Assembly (NCBI GenBank): GCA_903910385.1
Contig: CAIVZM010000035.1
Span: 1 to 64,000, forward strand
Direction: 5' to 3'
Length of the DNA: 64,000 nt
Origin: an uncultured Armatimonadota bacterium
GTDB lineage: Bacteria > Armatimonadota > Armatimonadia > Armatimonadales > Armatimonadaceae
Part shown: in pieces, positions 23,918-32,165 of the stretch
Position numbering within the stretch: the stretch's first letter is position 1
Layout of the letters: each line of letters opens with the position of its first letter
Notes under the pieces: model-generated
Database searches by the model: none
Seen by the model: the letters and a program-made list of their open reading frames with translations, nothing else
What the model was told of the DNA's origin: nothing
Translations under genes and position numbers: made by a program

Positions 23918-24220
23918 ATGAAAGACACGCTTCTGGAAGTCCTGGATATCAATGTCGATACCGATGTTGAAGAGGACGAAGATATAGAACAGACCCTGAG
24001 CGAGATGGGCGAAGGAATTGTCGAGACGATGGTTCATGGCCCGCGCGCTCTGGCAAACGGTCGTCCTGACCCGCAGTGGGTGCGTGGAACGTGCCCGGAA
24101 TGCGGCGATGAGCTTGTCTCCAACCTGTACTATATCGGCGGCAAGGGCTACCTTCTTGTCTGGGAATGCTGGAGCGGATTGGGCGAACGCCCCTCCTGTT
24201 GCTATCGCCGTGTCCTGTAA
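23918..24220 (+). CDS. Small protein with a cysteine-rich C-terminus, unknown function
   Basis: This 100-residue protein of unrecognised family has an acidic N-terminal half (VDTDVEEDEDIEQTLSEMGE). A cysteine cluster follows: CPECGDE near residue 59, then WECW and SCCY at the end. The cluster could hold a zinc ion. GGAGA precedes the ATG at a good distance. The next gene starts 46 bases downstream after two tandem 15-base repeats, so the two may be co-transcribed. Confidence 0.7.
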   Translation: MKDTLLEVLDINVDTDVEEDEDIEQTLSEMGEGIVETMVHGPRALANGRPDPQWVRGTCPECGDELVSNLYYIGGKGYLLVWECWSGLGERPSCCYRRVL

Positions 24221-24232
24221 TAGCCGCGGCAG

Positions 24233-24262
24233 AGAGTTAAGAGATAGAGAGTTAAGAGATAG
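24233..24262 (+). repeat. 15-bp tandem repeat before the 24267 gene
   Basis: AGAGTTAAGAGATAG is repeated perfectly twice (24233-24247, 24248-24262), followed by AGAG and the ATG at 24267. The purine-rich unit itself supplies the only SD-like sequence of the next gene. Confidence 0.9.
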
Positions 24263-24266
24263 AGAG

Positions 24267-25001
24267 ATGCACGAAGAGATGGCGATTGTCACCACCATGA
24301 CCCCTGCCAGCGCAAATAATCGCGAGGGGGGAGAGCGGGAAGTAGCGCGTGAATTGACGCGCGTTCAGATTTACAAGCATGTCACCCGCGACCGTTTACT
24401 GGAAATAAATGACATGCTCAGTCTGGAACCGCGCCGCAGTAAAATTGCATTCACCTTACTGGAATTCGATGAAAACTACCGCGTGGCGACACGGGTGCGG
24501 CACTACGCCGACGCACCGGATTTCAAGCTGGTCTGCTGGGACATTTTGAACAACTGTTTCGATGAATGGACAGACCACAAAGGCACTCCCCATGAGGATA
24601 TTTTGCAGGCGAGAACGATGACCCTGCGTAAAGACTCGAAGTACCGCCAGCCATTCGTCATCAAGATTGATAACGGCATCGGCGAGACCATGCCAGGCGG
24701 AGCCGTGAAGATGGTACGGGAGATCGACTCGCTGACGCTTCTGCTTTCGGAACGCGATGCCCGTCGGTTAGCGCAGACCGTTCTGGACTATATTCGCGAC
24801 TGGGAGACAATCAATTTCCGTAAACGTCAGGAAGCGCAAACGGTTCTTGTTTCTTTACCAGAACAGATGGAACATTCCGCCCCTGCTTCGTCGTCTGAGA
24901 ATAGGAAAATTGCGACTTCTACCGGCGCTTCCAGAGTTACGACAGAGGAAGAAGAACACACACCAAAATCACGACGGGGCAAGTTGACGTCCGTTGCGTG
25001 A
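24267..25001 (+). CDS. Protein of unknown function (244 aa)
   Basis: I do not recognise a family. The frame is open from 24018, where it overlaps the previous gene. The region after the tandem repeats reads as coding (MHEEMAIVTTMTPASANNREGG). A mixed alpha/beta core spans about residues 25-190, with IYKHVTRDRLLEIND, an IVIKIDNGIGETMPGG stretch and YIRDWETINFRKRQ. The polar C-terminal 40 residues (EQMEHSAPASSSENRK and beyond) look disordered. ATGs at 24279 and 24297 are alternative starts. A strong terminator follows. Confidence 0.75.
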   Translation: MHEEMAIVTTMTPASANNREGGEREVARELTRVQIYKHVTRDRLLEINDMLSLEPRRSKIAFTLLEFDENYRVATRVRHYADAPDFKLVCWDILNNCFDEWTDHKGTPHEDILQARTMTLRKDSKYRQPFVIKIDNGIGETMPGGAVKMVREIDSLTLLLSERDARRLAQTVLDYIRDWETINFRKRQEAQTVLVSLPEQMEHSAPASSSENRKIATSTGASRVTTEEEEHTPKSRRGKLTSVA

Positions 25002-25014
25002 ATTACAGAAGAAA

Positions 25015-25041
25015 AAGTCGCTCCGAAAGGAGCGGCTTTTC
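25015..25041 (+). terminator. Intrinsic terminator
   Basis: AAGTCGCTCC-GAAA-GGAGCGGCTT followed by TT and a C. A 10-base stem with a GNRA loop ends the 24267 gene. Confidence 0.88.
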
Positions 25042-25128
25042 GTGTATGTACGCTCTATAAAACGGTGAGATGCCCCTTTCGAGGAAGGGTGTATCCATTC
25101 GCAACCACCTTCCCCCATCTCCATCCGA

Positions 25129-25170
25129 CGACTGCAATCGTCTTGTTTGTCGACTGCAATCGTCTTGTTT
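25129..25170. repeat. 22-bp tandem duplication
   Basis: CGACTGCAATCGTCTTGTTT occurs at 25129-25148 and 25151-25170, separated by GT (22-base period). It lies just upstream of the ferredoxin promoter. Confidence 0.9.
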
Positions 25171-25182
25171 ACAGATGAACGC

Positions 25183-25210
25183 TTGATTCTTTTTCGACGA
25201 CGGGTATAAT
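25183..25210 (+). promoter_or_regulatory. Promoter of the ferredoxin gene
   Basis: TTGATT (25183-25188), a 16-base spacer and TATAAT (25205-25210, as GGTATAAT from 25203). Transcription would start near 25217. Confidence 0.75.
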
Positions 25211-25256
25211 CAACACAATGGTTCCCCGAAGGTTCGGGGACGCTTCGGAGGAAAAT

Positions 25257-25502
25257 ATGCCCTACGTTATCGCCGAGCCGTGCGTCGGCGTCAAGGATAA
25301 AAGTTGCGTCGCAGTCTGTCCCGTAGACTGCATTCACGGCGGCGACGGTGACGATCCCCAGCTCTACATCGATCCGGCGGAGTGTATAGACTGCGGTCTA
25401 TGCGAGCCCGAATGTCCCGTGGACGCTATCTTCATGGAAGATGAAGTTCCGGCAAAATGGAAAAATTTCATTCAGTTAAACGTGGACTTCTACAAAAAAT
25501 AA
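25257..25502 (+). CDS. Seven-iron ferredoxin ([3Fe-4S][4Fe-4S])
   Basis: This 81-residue low-potential electron carrier has two cluster motifs. CVGVKDKSCVAVCPVDC contributes to the [3Fe-4S] site, and CIDCGLCEPECP to the [4Fe-4S] site. The linking segment GGDGDDPQLYIDPAEC is as in bacterial FdxA-type ferredoxins. An earlier in-frame ATG at 25218 sits at the expected transcription start. GGAGG directly before 25257, and the family's usual N-terminus MPYVIAEPC, choose 25257. It is monocistronic, with its own promoter and terminator. Redox partner unknown. Confidence 0.95.
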   Translation: MPYVIAEPCVGVKDKSCVAVCPVDCIHGGDGDDPQLYIDPAECIDCGLCEPECPVDAIFMEDEVPAKWKNFIQLNVDFYKK

Positions 25503-25529
25503 TCGGATTGACGCATTAACGCTCAACTT

Positions 25530-25576
25530 AAAGCGGTTCTTTTCTCTGATATGACAGGGTAAAGAACCGCTTTTCC
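25530..25576 (+). terminator. Intrinsic terminator of the ferredoxin gene
   Basis: AAAGCGGTTCTTT pairs with AAAGAACCGCTTT, closing a 17-base loop, and TT follows. Confidence 0.8.
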
Positions 25577-25658
25577 ATTTCGGACGCAATTTGCACCTTC
25601 TGTCCATAAACGCTTTATATGATGAAAGCCTTATAACGGTAAAAAGTCGAAAATCAAA

Positions 25659-26096
25659 ATGGAGCCAGTGACGCCAGAGACTCTGACCGCACGAATTTGT
25701 GTACGGACGTATGAATTGGATTCGTTCGGGCATGTTAACAATGCCGCTTACCTGAACTATCTGGAGGAAGCTCGCTCCGAGTTTCTCAAACAGATGGGAC
25801 TATCTTTTCATGATTTCGCCCGATATGGAGTCCAACTGGTCATCATGGAAGCGCACGTCTATTACAAATCTCCAGCGCGATACGGCGACGAAATAGAAAT
25901 AACGGCGACGTTCCGGGACGTGCGTCCCGCTTCCGCCTTTATCGATTACACTCTGACTGAGATTGCCAGCGGTAGATTGATCGCTACCGCAATCACCAGA
26001 GGAGCGTTTGTGGACGCATCGACGGGTCGTCCGGTTCGCGCTCCGGAATCTTTTCGAAGCGCCTTTACAACTTTTTCGACAGCCCCGTCCCCCTGA
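25659..26096 (+). CDS. Acyl-CoA thioesterase, 4HBT hot-dog family
   Basis: This 145-residue single hot-dog protein of the YbgC/4-hydroxybenzoyl-CoA thioesterase type should hydrolyse acyl-CoA or acyl-ACP thioesters. Its N-terminal motif YELDSFGHVNNAAYLNYLEEAR holds the catalytic aspartate (in LDSFGHVNN). The family helix FLKQMGLSFHDFARYG and the VIMEAHVYYKSPARYGDEIEI strand follow. Length is normal for the family. The start has no SD. The gene lies 89 bases before the CPBP protease gene, possibly co-transcribed. Confidence 0.88.
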   Translation: MEPVTPETLTARICVRTYELDSFGHVNNAAYLNYLEEARSEFLKQMGLSFHDFARYGVQLVIMEAHVYYKSPARYGDEIEITATFRDVRPASAFIDYTLTEIASGRLIATAITRGAFVDASTGRPVRAPESFRSAFTTFSTAPSP

Positions 26097-26185
26097 CTCC
26101 GCCGGCGTATGCGCCCAGAAGCGTACAAAAATCCTACGCCGCGAGCCAGCGGTAACCATTTGCGAATCTGCAGGGTCTGCAATAC

Positions 26186-27160
26186 ATGAAAAATACCGAT
26201 ACTGTTACTGCGCCTCCCAATTGCGTCCCCTCACGTGCAGAAAAGATCCCCCCGCCGGACAGCAGGGGACGACGGATCGCCATGTTTCCTCTGACACGGA
26301 TTATTCTGGCGTTTCTTATTATTGGAATAGCGGCGCTGATCGGACAAAGCCTTCCCCTCGCCATTCAAAAATTATTACTTCTGGCGAACAAGGAATTACC
26401 GACCTTTATTTCTCAGGTTCTATCCGCCGCTTTCGCTCTATCAGCATACCGTTTTTTTGTTCTGCTCCTCGAACGGCGATCCCCTTCGGAAATGGATACG
26501 ATGGGGTTGATAAAAGAACTGGGGACGGGTCTTGCGCTCGGCGCAGGGATTATGACTGCGATAGTTGGGATACTATGGTTGGCGGGAAGCTACCATGTCA
26601 TAGCAACGAACCCTGTCTCTATACTTTTACCCATCATCGGCATCAGCATCATTTCGGGCGTCGTGGAGGAAATTCTTTTTCGTGGCATCATTTTTCGCAT
26701 CACCGAAGAAAGCATGGGTACAATCTTTGCACTTATCGTTTCCTCAGCGATTTTTGGCTTTCTCCATGCTGCAAACCCTGGCGCGACATGGTTTAGCTCT
26801 CTTGCCATCGCTCTGGAAGCGGGCTTATTACTGGGGATGACGTTTGTCCTGACCCGACGCTTATGGTTATCTGTGGGAGTCCATGCAGGATGGAACTTTA
26901 CGCAGGGCGGAATTTTTGGCGTTCCCGTCTCCGGGACTACCGTCAAGGGACTGCTTGTCCCGCGTATTACCGGACCGGAATGGTTGACCGGAGGAGCGTT
27001 CGGAGCGGAAGCCTCTGTTATCGCGATCCTTATTTGTCTTTCCACTTTCGCCGTGTTGACCTTTTTTGCCGCTCGTCACTCCTATTTCATCAAGCCGTTC
27101 TGGAACCGAACGCGCCCGTCAGACCGGACGCACGATGATGGTATAGAGACAACGGGATAA
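26186..27160 (+). CDS. CPBP-family intramembrane glutamic endopeptidase
   Basis: This 324-residue protein has about eight hydrophobic segments. It carries the Abi/CPBP motifs EEILFRGIIFR (catalytic glutamates), FGFLHAANPG and SVGVHAGWNF (metal or water histidines). These match the type II CAAX/Rce1-like proteases, which process prenylated or other membrane proteins. In bacteria they are linked to bacteriocin self-immunity and sigma-factor signalling. A polar N-terminus of about 33 residues precedes the first helix. No substrate gene is apparent. Confidence 0.9.
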   Translation: MKNTDTVTAPPNCVPSRAEKIPPPDSRGRRIAMFPLTRIILAFLIIGIAALIGQSLPLAIQKLLLLANKELPTFISQVLSAAFALSAYRFFVLLLERRSPSEMDTMGLIKELGTGLALGAGIMTAIVGILWLAGSYHVIATNPVSILLPIIGISIISGVVEEILFRGIIFRITEESMGTIFALIVSSAIFGFLHAANPGATWFSSLAIALEAGLLLGMTFVLTRRLWLSVGVHAGWNFTQGGIFGVPVSGTTVKGLLVPRITGPEWLTGGAFGAEASVIAILICLSTFAVLTFFAARHSYFIKPFWNRTRPSDRTHDDGIETTG

Positions 27161-27191
27161 ACCCTTATATGTTTCCTTAATTCGCATTTCG

Positions 27192-27199
27192 GGTACAAT
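27192..27199 (+). promoter_or_regulatory. GGTACAAT -10 element of galE
   Basis: GGTACAAT ends 36 bases before the galE start; an SD AAGGAG lies between. No clear -35 hexamer. Confidence 0.55.
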
Positions 27200-27235
27200 A
27201 GAAACTCATACCTACCATCAAGGAGCAAACTCCCT

Positions 27236-28228
27236 TTGTCTATCCTCGTTATCGGCGGAGCGGGCTATATCGGTTCGCATACGACGTTGACCCTCAAAGA
27301 GCGCGGCTATCAGCCCATTGTCTTCGATTCACTGGAACTCGGACATCGTAAAGTCATTGAAATTCTGGATGTCCCATTCGTGCATGGAGATTACGGCGAC
27401 CTTGGCGCGCTGAACCGCACTATTAAAAAATACGATGTGGATGCCGTAATGCATTTTGGCGCCTATGCGTCCGTGGGCGATTCTGTTGTAGACCCCGCCA
27501 AATATTACGAGAGCAACATTGGTAGAGGATTGGTACTGCTCCGCGCCGTTCTGGACAACGGCATCAAGAATTTTATTTTTTCCTCCTCCGCCGCGACGTA
27601 TGGCGAACCACAGATCGTCCCCATTCCGGAAAATCATCCCCAGAAAACGACCAATCCTTATGGGGAAACGAAACTGATGTTCGAGCGCATTCTGCGCGAC
27701 TATGACCATGCCTTCGGACTGAAATCGGTATCGCTCCGCTACTTCAATGCGGCGGGCGCCGATGCCGAAGGACGATTGGGCGAAGACCATACGCCGGAAT
27801 TACACATCCTGCCGCTTGTCATTGACGCCGCGCTAGGACGTCGCCCCGATATCAAGGTCTTTGGAACGGACTGGGATACCCGTGATGGCTCCTGCCTACG
27901 GGATTTCGTCCATGTCTATGATCTGGCGGACGCGCATATCCGGGCCCTGGAATACCTCAAAAAAGGTGGTTCCACTACCGCCTATAATCTCGGAAACTCT
28001 TACGGAACCACGGTACTTGAAGCGATTGCCGCTGTGGAAAAGGTCTCCGGCAAGAAAGTCACGGTCGTCCCTGCGCCGCGTCGCCCCGGCGACCCCGGAC
28101 GCCTCGCCGCATCCTGTGATCGTATTCGTGAGGAACTCGGTTGGGATCCCAAATATCCCGATATCGAGACCATCATCGCACACGCCTACAAATGGCGCGA
28201 GTCGCACCCCAACGGATACAACTCCTGA
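27236..28228 (+). CDS. galE: UDP-glucose 4-epimerase
   Basis: GalE interconverts UDP-glucose and UDP-galactose using bound NAD. The 330-residue SDR protein has the glycine motif GGAGYIGSH at residues 6-14. The catalytic pair is YGETK, with the serine in FSSSAATYG, and the C-terminal substrate motif is PRRPGDPGRLAASCDR. It is the extended-SDR length. The start is TTG, with AAGGAG at normal spacing upstream. It supplies galactose residues for surface glycans, in line with the glycosyltransferases at 7-9 kb. It is monocistronic and ends at a 10-base-stem hairpin. Confidence 0.96.
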   Translation: MSILVIGGAGYIGSHTTLTLKERGYQPIVFDSLELGHRKVIEILDVPFVHGDYGDLGALNRTIKKYDVDAVMHFGAYASVGDSVVDPAKYYESNIGRGLVLLRAVLDNGIKNFIFSSSAATYGEPQIVPIPENHPQKTTNPYGETKLMFERILRDYDHAFGLKSVSLRYFNAAGADAEGRLGEDHTPELHILPLVIDAALGRRPDIKVFGTDWDTRDGSCLRDFVHVYDLADAHIRALEYLKKGGSTTAYNLGNSYGTTVLEAIAAVEKVSGKKVTVVPAPRRPGDPGRLAASCDRIREELGWDPKYPDIETIIAHAYKWRESHPNGYNS

Positions 28229-28244
28229 AAAATGGCTCACATTA

Positions 28245-28275
28245 GTCCCGGAAGTGAGAGCGGCGCTTCCGGGAC
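28245..28275. terminator. Hairpin between galE and rsgA
   Basis: GTCCCGGAAG pairs with CTTCCGGGAC, an exact 10-base stem with an 11-base loop. No long U-tract on either strand. Confidence 0.55.
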
Positions 28276-28338
28276 CGTTCCGCAGTCGCCTCTATCCGCC
28301 TCGCCCTGGTATAACCGTGACCGAAAATCTTACGGCTT

Positions 28339-29331
28339 CTAAACGGTCATTTGCAAATAACTCTCATAGCGACGCTGCTGGATTTCCCCACGCTTCAATG
28401 CGGCGCGGATGGCGCACCCCGGTTCATTTCGGTGTCGACAGTTGGGAAATTTGCATTCCCCCATCAGAGGAAGCATCTCCGGAAAATTGAAGGCGATGTC
28501 CTCGGTGGGAACATCCCAGAATTCGATTTGGCGCAGACCGGGTGTGTCCGCAACCCATCCGCCGAAGTTCAACCGCAACAGTTCCGCTCCGACCGTCGTA
28601 TGCCGTCCCTTGAAAGTGACCAGACCGACATCGCTGACGCGCAGTTTCAGACCGGGTTGTATAGCGTTCAGCAAGGACGACTTACCGACCCCCGACGGTC
28701 CACAGAAAGCGGATATACGCCCTTTGAGACGCTCTTTAATATCTTCGATCCCCTGCCCCGACCGGGCGCTGACGGCAAGGACATCATAGCCAACAGCGCG
28801 ATAAGAATCTGCGATTTCTTCGAGTTCGGCAGGGGGGGCGAGATCGGCTTTGTTCAGCACGATCAGAATATCGAGTTCGGCATCCTCGGCAAGCGCCAGA
28901 AAGCGATCTAACTTATAGAGGTCAGGACGAGGTTCGGCGGCAGCGAAGGTGATTATGACCAGATCGAGGTTTGCTACCAGAGTTTGACGTTCCCGTTCAT
29001 TACCGGAACGCCGTGTCAGTGCGGCGCGACGCGGCAATACCATCTCGATAACGCCAGTTTTACCGGATTCTTCTACAGCGATTTCGACCCGGTCTCCGAC
29101 TGCAATGGGGTCTGTCTCTTTGAGCTTTTTGACTTTTTCGACACGTTGGCGACGGTTCGGGCTTTCCGGGTAAGTTAAATTCTTTTTCAGATTTCCGCGT
29201 AACTTGCAGGCGTAAATTCGCCCGGTATCGGTTTCGACGGTATAAAAACCGTTTCCCGCTCTGGTCACCACACCTTCACTACGTTCCTGAAAAATCTCTC
29301 GCAGTTCAGGAGCCGCTTTAAGTTCACGCAT
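28339..29331 (-). CDS. rsgA: Ribosome small-subunit-dependent GTPase A
   Basis: RsgA checks late 30S subunit maturation. The 330-residue protein has the N-terminal OB-like part (GVVTRAGNGFYTVET). The circularly permuted GTPase order follows: G4 LNKADL, G1 GPSGVGKSSLLN, G2 around KGRHTT and G3 DTPG. The C-terminal zinc-binding CKFPNCRHRNEPGC is present. The permutation is diagnostic. It converges with galE and lies divergent from the LCP gene across a 227-base intergenic space. Confidence 0.96.
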   Translation of the reverse strand: MRELKAAPELREIFQERSEGVVTRAGNGFYTVETDTGRIYACKLRGNLKKNLTYPESPNRRQRVEKVKKLKETDPIAVGDRVEIAVEESGKTGVIEMVLPRRAALTRRSGNERERQTLVANLDLVIITFAAAEPRPDLYKLDRFLALAEDAELDILIVLNKADLAPPAELEEIADSYRAVGYDVLAVSARSGQGIEDIKERLKGRISAFCGPSGVGKSSLLNAIQPGLKLRVSDVGLVTFKGRHTTVGAELLRLNFGGWVADTPGLRQIEFWDVPTEDIAFNFPEMLPLMGECKFPNCRHRNEPGCAIRAALKRGEIQQRRYESYLQMTV

Positions 29332-29558
29332 ACATTAGTAGCTTTCTCCTGTCACGGAATGAATTGCGCTCACTTACAATCGGATTAAGAAGGAACTTAT
29401 TCGATATATAAACAATCACCGATTGAGCGAATTTCCTGCAACAGATAAAAAAAGTTGAGTTGCGGAAACAAAACATCCCCTGTAAAGCAGTATAGCATAA
29501 TTGCACATTCCTTACCGAGACTTACAGGACAACGCGTAACGGAGCGAGCGGAGCGTTC

Positions 29559-31031
29559 ATGGGTTCAACCAGGTTCAAAACAGTTCAACGGAAATCTCAA
29601 GGCGGCGCCAGACGCGTCGCGCTTATTGTTACGCTTCTTTGTAGCGCGGCTCTTGCGGTCCTGGGCGGACTGGCATTCCGTACCATACATAATATTGGCG
29701 GAGAAGGCGGGGCGAAATCGGTCATTGAAACGTTGCGTGATCCCCGCGCCAAATTCCCAGCAGATAAGAGTCGTATAAACATTATAGTCTACGGTAAGGA
29801 CTACGACTACGACTCGATGGGGAATCGCTTTACACAGGGTTCTGGACAGGGTCGCGGATCGCGCACAGACTCCATCGTTGTCGCATCACTGGATCTGGAC
29901 CGTAAGACGATCTCCCTTCTTTCAATTCCTCGTGATACCCGAATTGAGGGAGAGGACGGTAAAATCGGAAAAATTAATGCCGTCTATCGAAACCATGGTC
30001 GGGAATCATTCCTCAAGACCGTCACGAACTTGCTCGGAGTTGAGCCCGATTACTATGTTGGTATCAAGTCGGATGCCATGGGTAAAGTTGTAGATACTCT
30101 GGGTGGAGTGGAAGTCGAGACGCTGGACGCCATGGAATACGTGGACGCTCATGCGGGTCTCCATATCAACCTGCCCAAAGGAAAACAGGTCGTCAATGGA
30201 GAGCAGGCTATTGGCTTCGCCCGTTTCCGGGAAGCGGATATCTACGAACGCGATGAGAAGGGTATGCCCATCTATCTGGGCTATAAAGACCGTGCGGGAA
30301 ACCCTGTCTTCAAACGCCGTTCAAAAATCGTCCACTCAGAGGAAGAAGGCGACCCTCGTCGTATGGCCCGCCAGCAGCAACTCATCAAAGCGATGGCGAA
30401 GCGAGCCACCTCAGGCGCGAACCTTTTTCAACTGGATCATCTGGTCAATGTCACTCTGGAGCAATTAGAGACTAACCTTGACCGCATGCAGATTTTCGCA
30501 ATCGCCGCCCTGTTCCGAACCGCAAACCCGGACTCCATTGTCACCGGGACGTTACAGGGGCACGGCGAGATTCGCGGCGGCACGTATATGGTTATTCTGG
30601 ATAAAGATAAGAAAAAGGCGGCGGTAGACTGGTTACTCAAGGGCGACGAGACCGCTGCCAATCACCTGACCGTCGTCTCCGTAGAGAATGCCACGGAAAT
30701 ACGCGGCGCGGCGCGGCGCGTGGGCGATTTGCTGAAACAGGAAGGGTTCGATGTCGCTCACATGGGAAATGCCACCCACGCCTCAACAGCGGTTACAGGA
30801 AGCCCAACTCCCCCTTCCGGCGCGGAATCGACACGGATCATTTATGTCAAAGCCTCTTTCGCCCAACGCGCCCAGCGCATCGCTGAACTGATCGGTGGCG
30901 GGATGCTGGAAAAAAGCCGGGTTCCCGACCATGCCGGCGTCGAAGGCTACGAACACGAGCTTTCCGATATCCGCGTGATTCTGGGGCGCGATCTCGCGGT
31001 GAAATACGCCACGCTTGTCACCGAACGCTGA
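29559..31031 (+). CDS. LytR-CpsA-Psr (LCP) family glycopolymer ligase
   Basis: The 490-residue membrane-anchored protein has an N-terminal hydrophobic segment (about 20-42). An LCP domain contains DSIVVASLDLDRKTISLLSIPRDTR and KINAVYRNHG, and LLGVEPDYYVGIKSD. A C-terminal LytR_C-like domain begins near residue 375. LCP enzymes transfer undecaprenyl-linked glycopolymers to peptidoglycan. An insertion (IYERDEKGMPIYLGYKDRAG) interrupts the usual FARFREAD...RQQ motif, which continues at ARQQQLIKAM. GGAG precedes the ATG. Fits with UppS and the glycosyltransferases in envelope synthesis. Confidence 0.92.
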   Translation: MGSTRFKTVQRKSQGGARRVALIVTLLCSAALAVLGGLAFRTIHNIGGEGGAKSVIETLRDPRAKFPADKSRINIIVYGKDYDYDSMGNRFTQGSGQGRGSRTDSIVVASLDLDRKTISLLSIPRDTRIEGEDGKIGKINAVYRNHGRESFLKTVTNLLGVEPDYYVGIKSDAMGKVVDTLGGVEVETLDAMEYVDAHAGLHINLPKGKQVVNGEQAIGFARFREADIYERDEKGMPIYLGYKDRAGNPVFKRRSKIVHSEEEGDPRRMARQQQLIKAMAKRATSGANLFQLDHLVNVTLEQLETNLDRMQIFAIAALFRTANPDSIVTGTLQGHGEIRGGTYMVILDKDKKKAAVDWLLKGDETAANHLTVVSVENATEIRGAARRVGDLLKQEGFDVAHMGNATHASTAVTGSPTPPSGAESTRIIYVKASFAQRAQRIAELIGGGMLEKSRVPDHAGVEGYEHELSDIRVILGRDLAVKYATLVTER

Positions 31032-31084
31032 GCGAGGTTCGGTTTACGGCTCCGTCAGATCTAACATTAACGATCTGGCAATAC

Positions 31085-31092
31085 GGTACAAT
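31085..31092 (+). promoter_or_regulatory. GGTACAAT -10 element of the adenylate-kinase-like gene
   Basis: GGTACAAT with 5 bases (ACACC) to the ATG at 31098. The predicted start is at the ATG, giving a leaderless mRNA. Confidence 0.6.
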
Positions 31093-31097
31093 ACACC

Positions 31098-31715
31098 ATG
31101 AATCCAGTAACTCAGACCCAGTATCGTGCGGTATTACTCTTCGGCGCACCCGGTTCCGGTAAAGGCACGGTGGGAAAGGCATTGGGAGCCATTCCCGGAT
31201 TTGTCCATGTCGCCTGTGGCGACCTCTTCCGGATGCTGGACACACAGACCGCTCTGGGTCGGGCGTTCATGGAGTATTCCTCCAAAGGCTTACTCGTTCC
31301 GGACGAGATTACGGTAGCCATGTGGAAAGATTCCATCGACTCGATGATCGCGGCGCACGCCTTCGTTCCGGATCGGGACACCCTGGTTCTGGATGGCATT
31401 CCGCGCAACGTAGCGCAGGCAAAAGAACTGGAGCCTTTCCTGACCGTCATTCGTATTCTGCATCTGGTGTGCTCAGATGAAAATCTGATGTTTGAGCGGA
31501 TTCGCCGTCGAGCATTGAAGGAGAACCGGTTGGATGACGCTTCCGAAGAGGTGATCCGACGCCGATGGGAAGTGTATGACTCAGAAACGCGACCCGTTCT
31601 GGAACACTATTCGAAAAAAATCGTTACTCAAGTGGAAGCGTCCGGGTCACCCTTACAGGTAATCCATACCATTCTGGGTTATATGATTTATGATTCCGCC
31701 CAGACTCGTATTTAG
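31098..31715 (+). CDS. Adenylate-kinase-like nucleoside monophosphate kinase
   Basis: This 205-residue P-loop kinase has GAPGSGKGT (18-26), the NMP-binding segment CGDLFRMLDTQT and DGIPRNVAQAKEL (the adenylate kinase DGFPR motif with I for F). The RIRRRALKENRLDDAS lid arginines follow. The zinc LID domain is absent; this is a short-type enzyme, and the LID is replaced by RALKENRLDDA. It should transfer a phosphate between ATP and AMP or another NMP. No translation gene surrounds it, unlike a typical ribosomal-operon adk, so specificity is open. Confidence 0.85.
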   Translation: MNPVTQTQYRAVLLFGAPGSGKGTVGKALGAIPGFVHVACGDLFRMLDTQTALGRAFMEYSSKGLLVPDEITVAMWKDSIDSMIAAHAFVPDRDTLVLDGIPRNVAQAKELEPFLTVIRILHLVCSDENLMFERIRRRALKENRLDDASEEVIRRRWEVYDSETRPVLEHYSKKIVTQVEASGSPLQVIHTILGYMIYDSAQTRI

Positions 31716-32165
31716 AACAAATTACAGGAAGTCTCATATCGCGCCAATGCCGCATCACACGACAATGACGGGACTCTTACCCCAGGGGTCGAAAAGAATC
31801 GTGCGTTGACGATAATTCGCTCAAGGACGAGCGTTCGGCGTACCCATCACACAAGACGGGTTTTGGGTTGATCGAATTACTCATCGTCATTGCCAATTAT
31901 TGCTACTTGGATGGTCATGTCCGGTCGGTCAAGCGCGAAGTGTTCGTTCATGAACTTACTCCGGAAGACCAGAATCTCCTTATCGGCGTCCGTTATATCG
32001 GGGATAAGTGGATGGTACGCGAAGAGTAACTCCGGAATAGTTGAGAGGATTCAGCGATAACGGAAAACGAACGTCCCGAAAGCATTATTCCTGTCACCAA
32101 GCGACGAAAACCGCATATTTCGGGCTATACTATATAAGACGGTAACCCTGTCGCTTGATACACAT
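31716..32165. other. Intergenic region with a collapsed prepilin gene
   Basis: These 450 bases hold the internally deleted prepilin relic (31853-32029) and the promoter region of the FmdB-type gene (TATACT at 32126-32131). The left part shows nothing else. Confidence 0.7.
31853..32029 (+). pseudogene. Internally deleted type IV-like prepilin (DUF1559 type)
   Basis: One frame reads KTGFGLIELLIVIA directly followed by NYCYLDGHVRSVKREV and a 36-residue tail to TAA at 32027-32029. The first block is the class III prepilin cleavage/methylation motif (G before F, hydrophobic helix). The second is the C-terminal DGHV motif of DUF1559 prepilin-like proteins, which normally lies 150-250 residues later. 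No in-frame ATG precedes it. Only the two conserved ends survive, joined by a large internal deletion. Confidence 0.75.

Noticed and set aside
24018-24266. N-terminal extension of the 24267 gene overlapping the 23918 gene
   Set aside because: It would overlap a gene with a better SD and has no start signal; the repeat unit RELRDRELRDRE is the translation of the intergenic tandem repeat.
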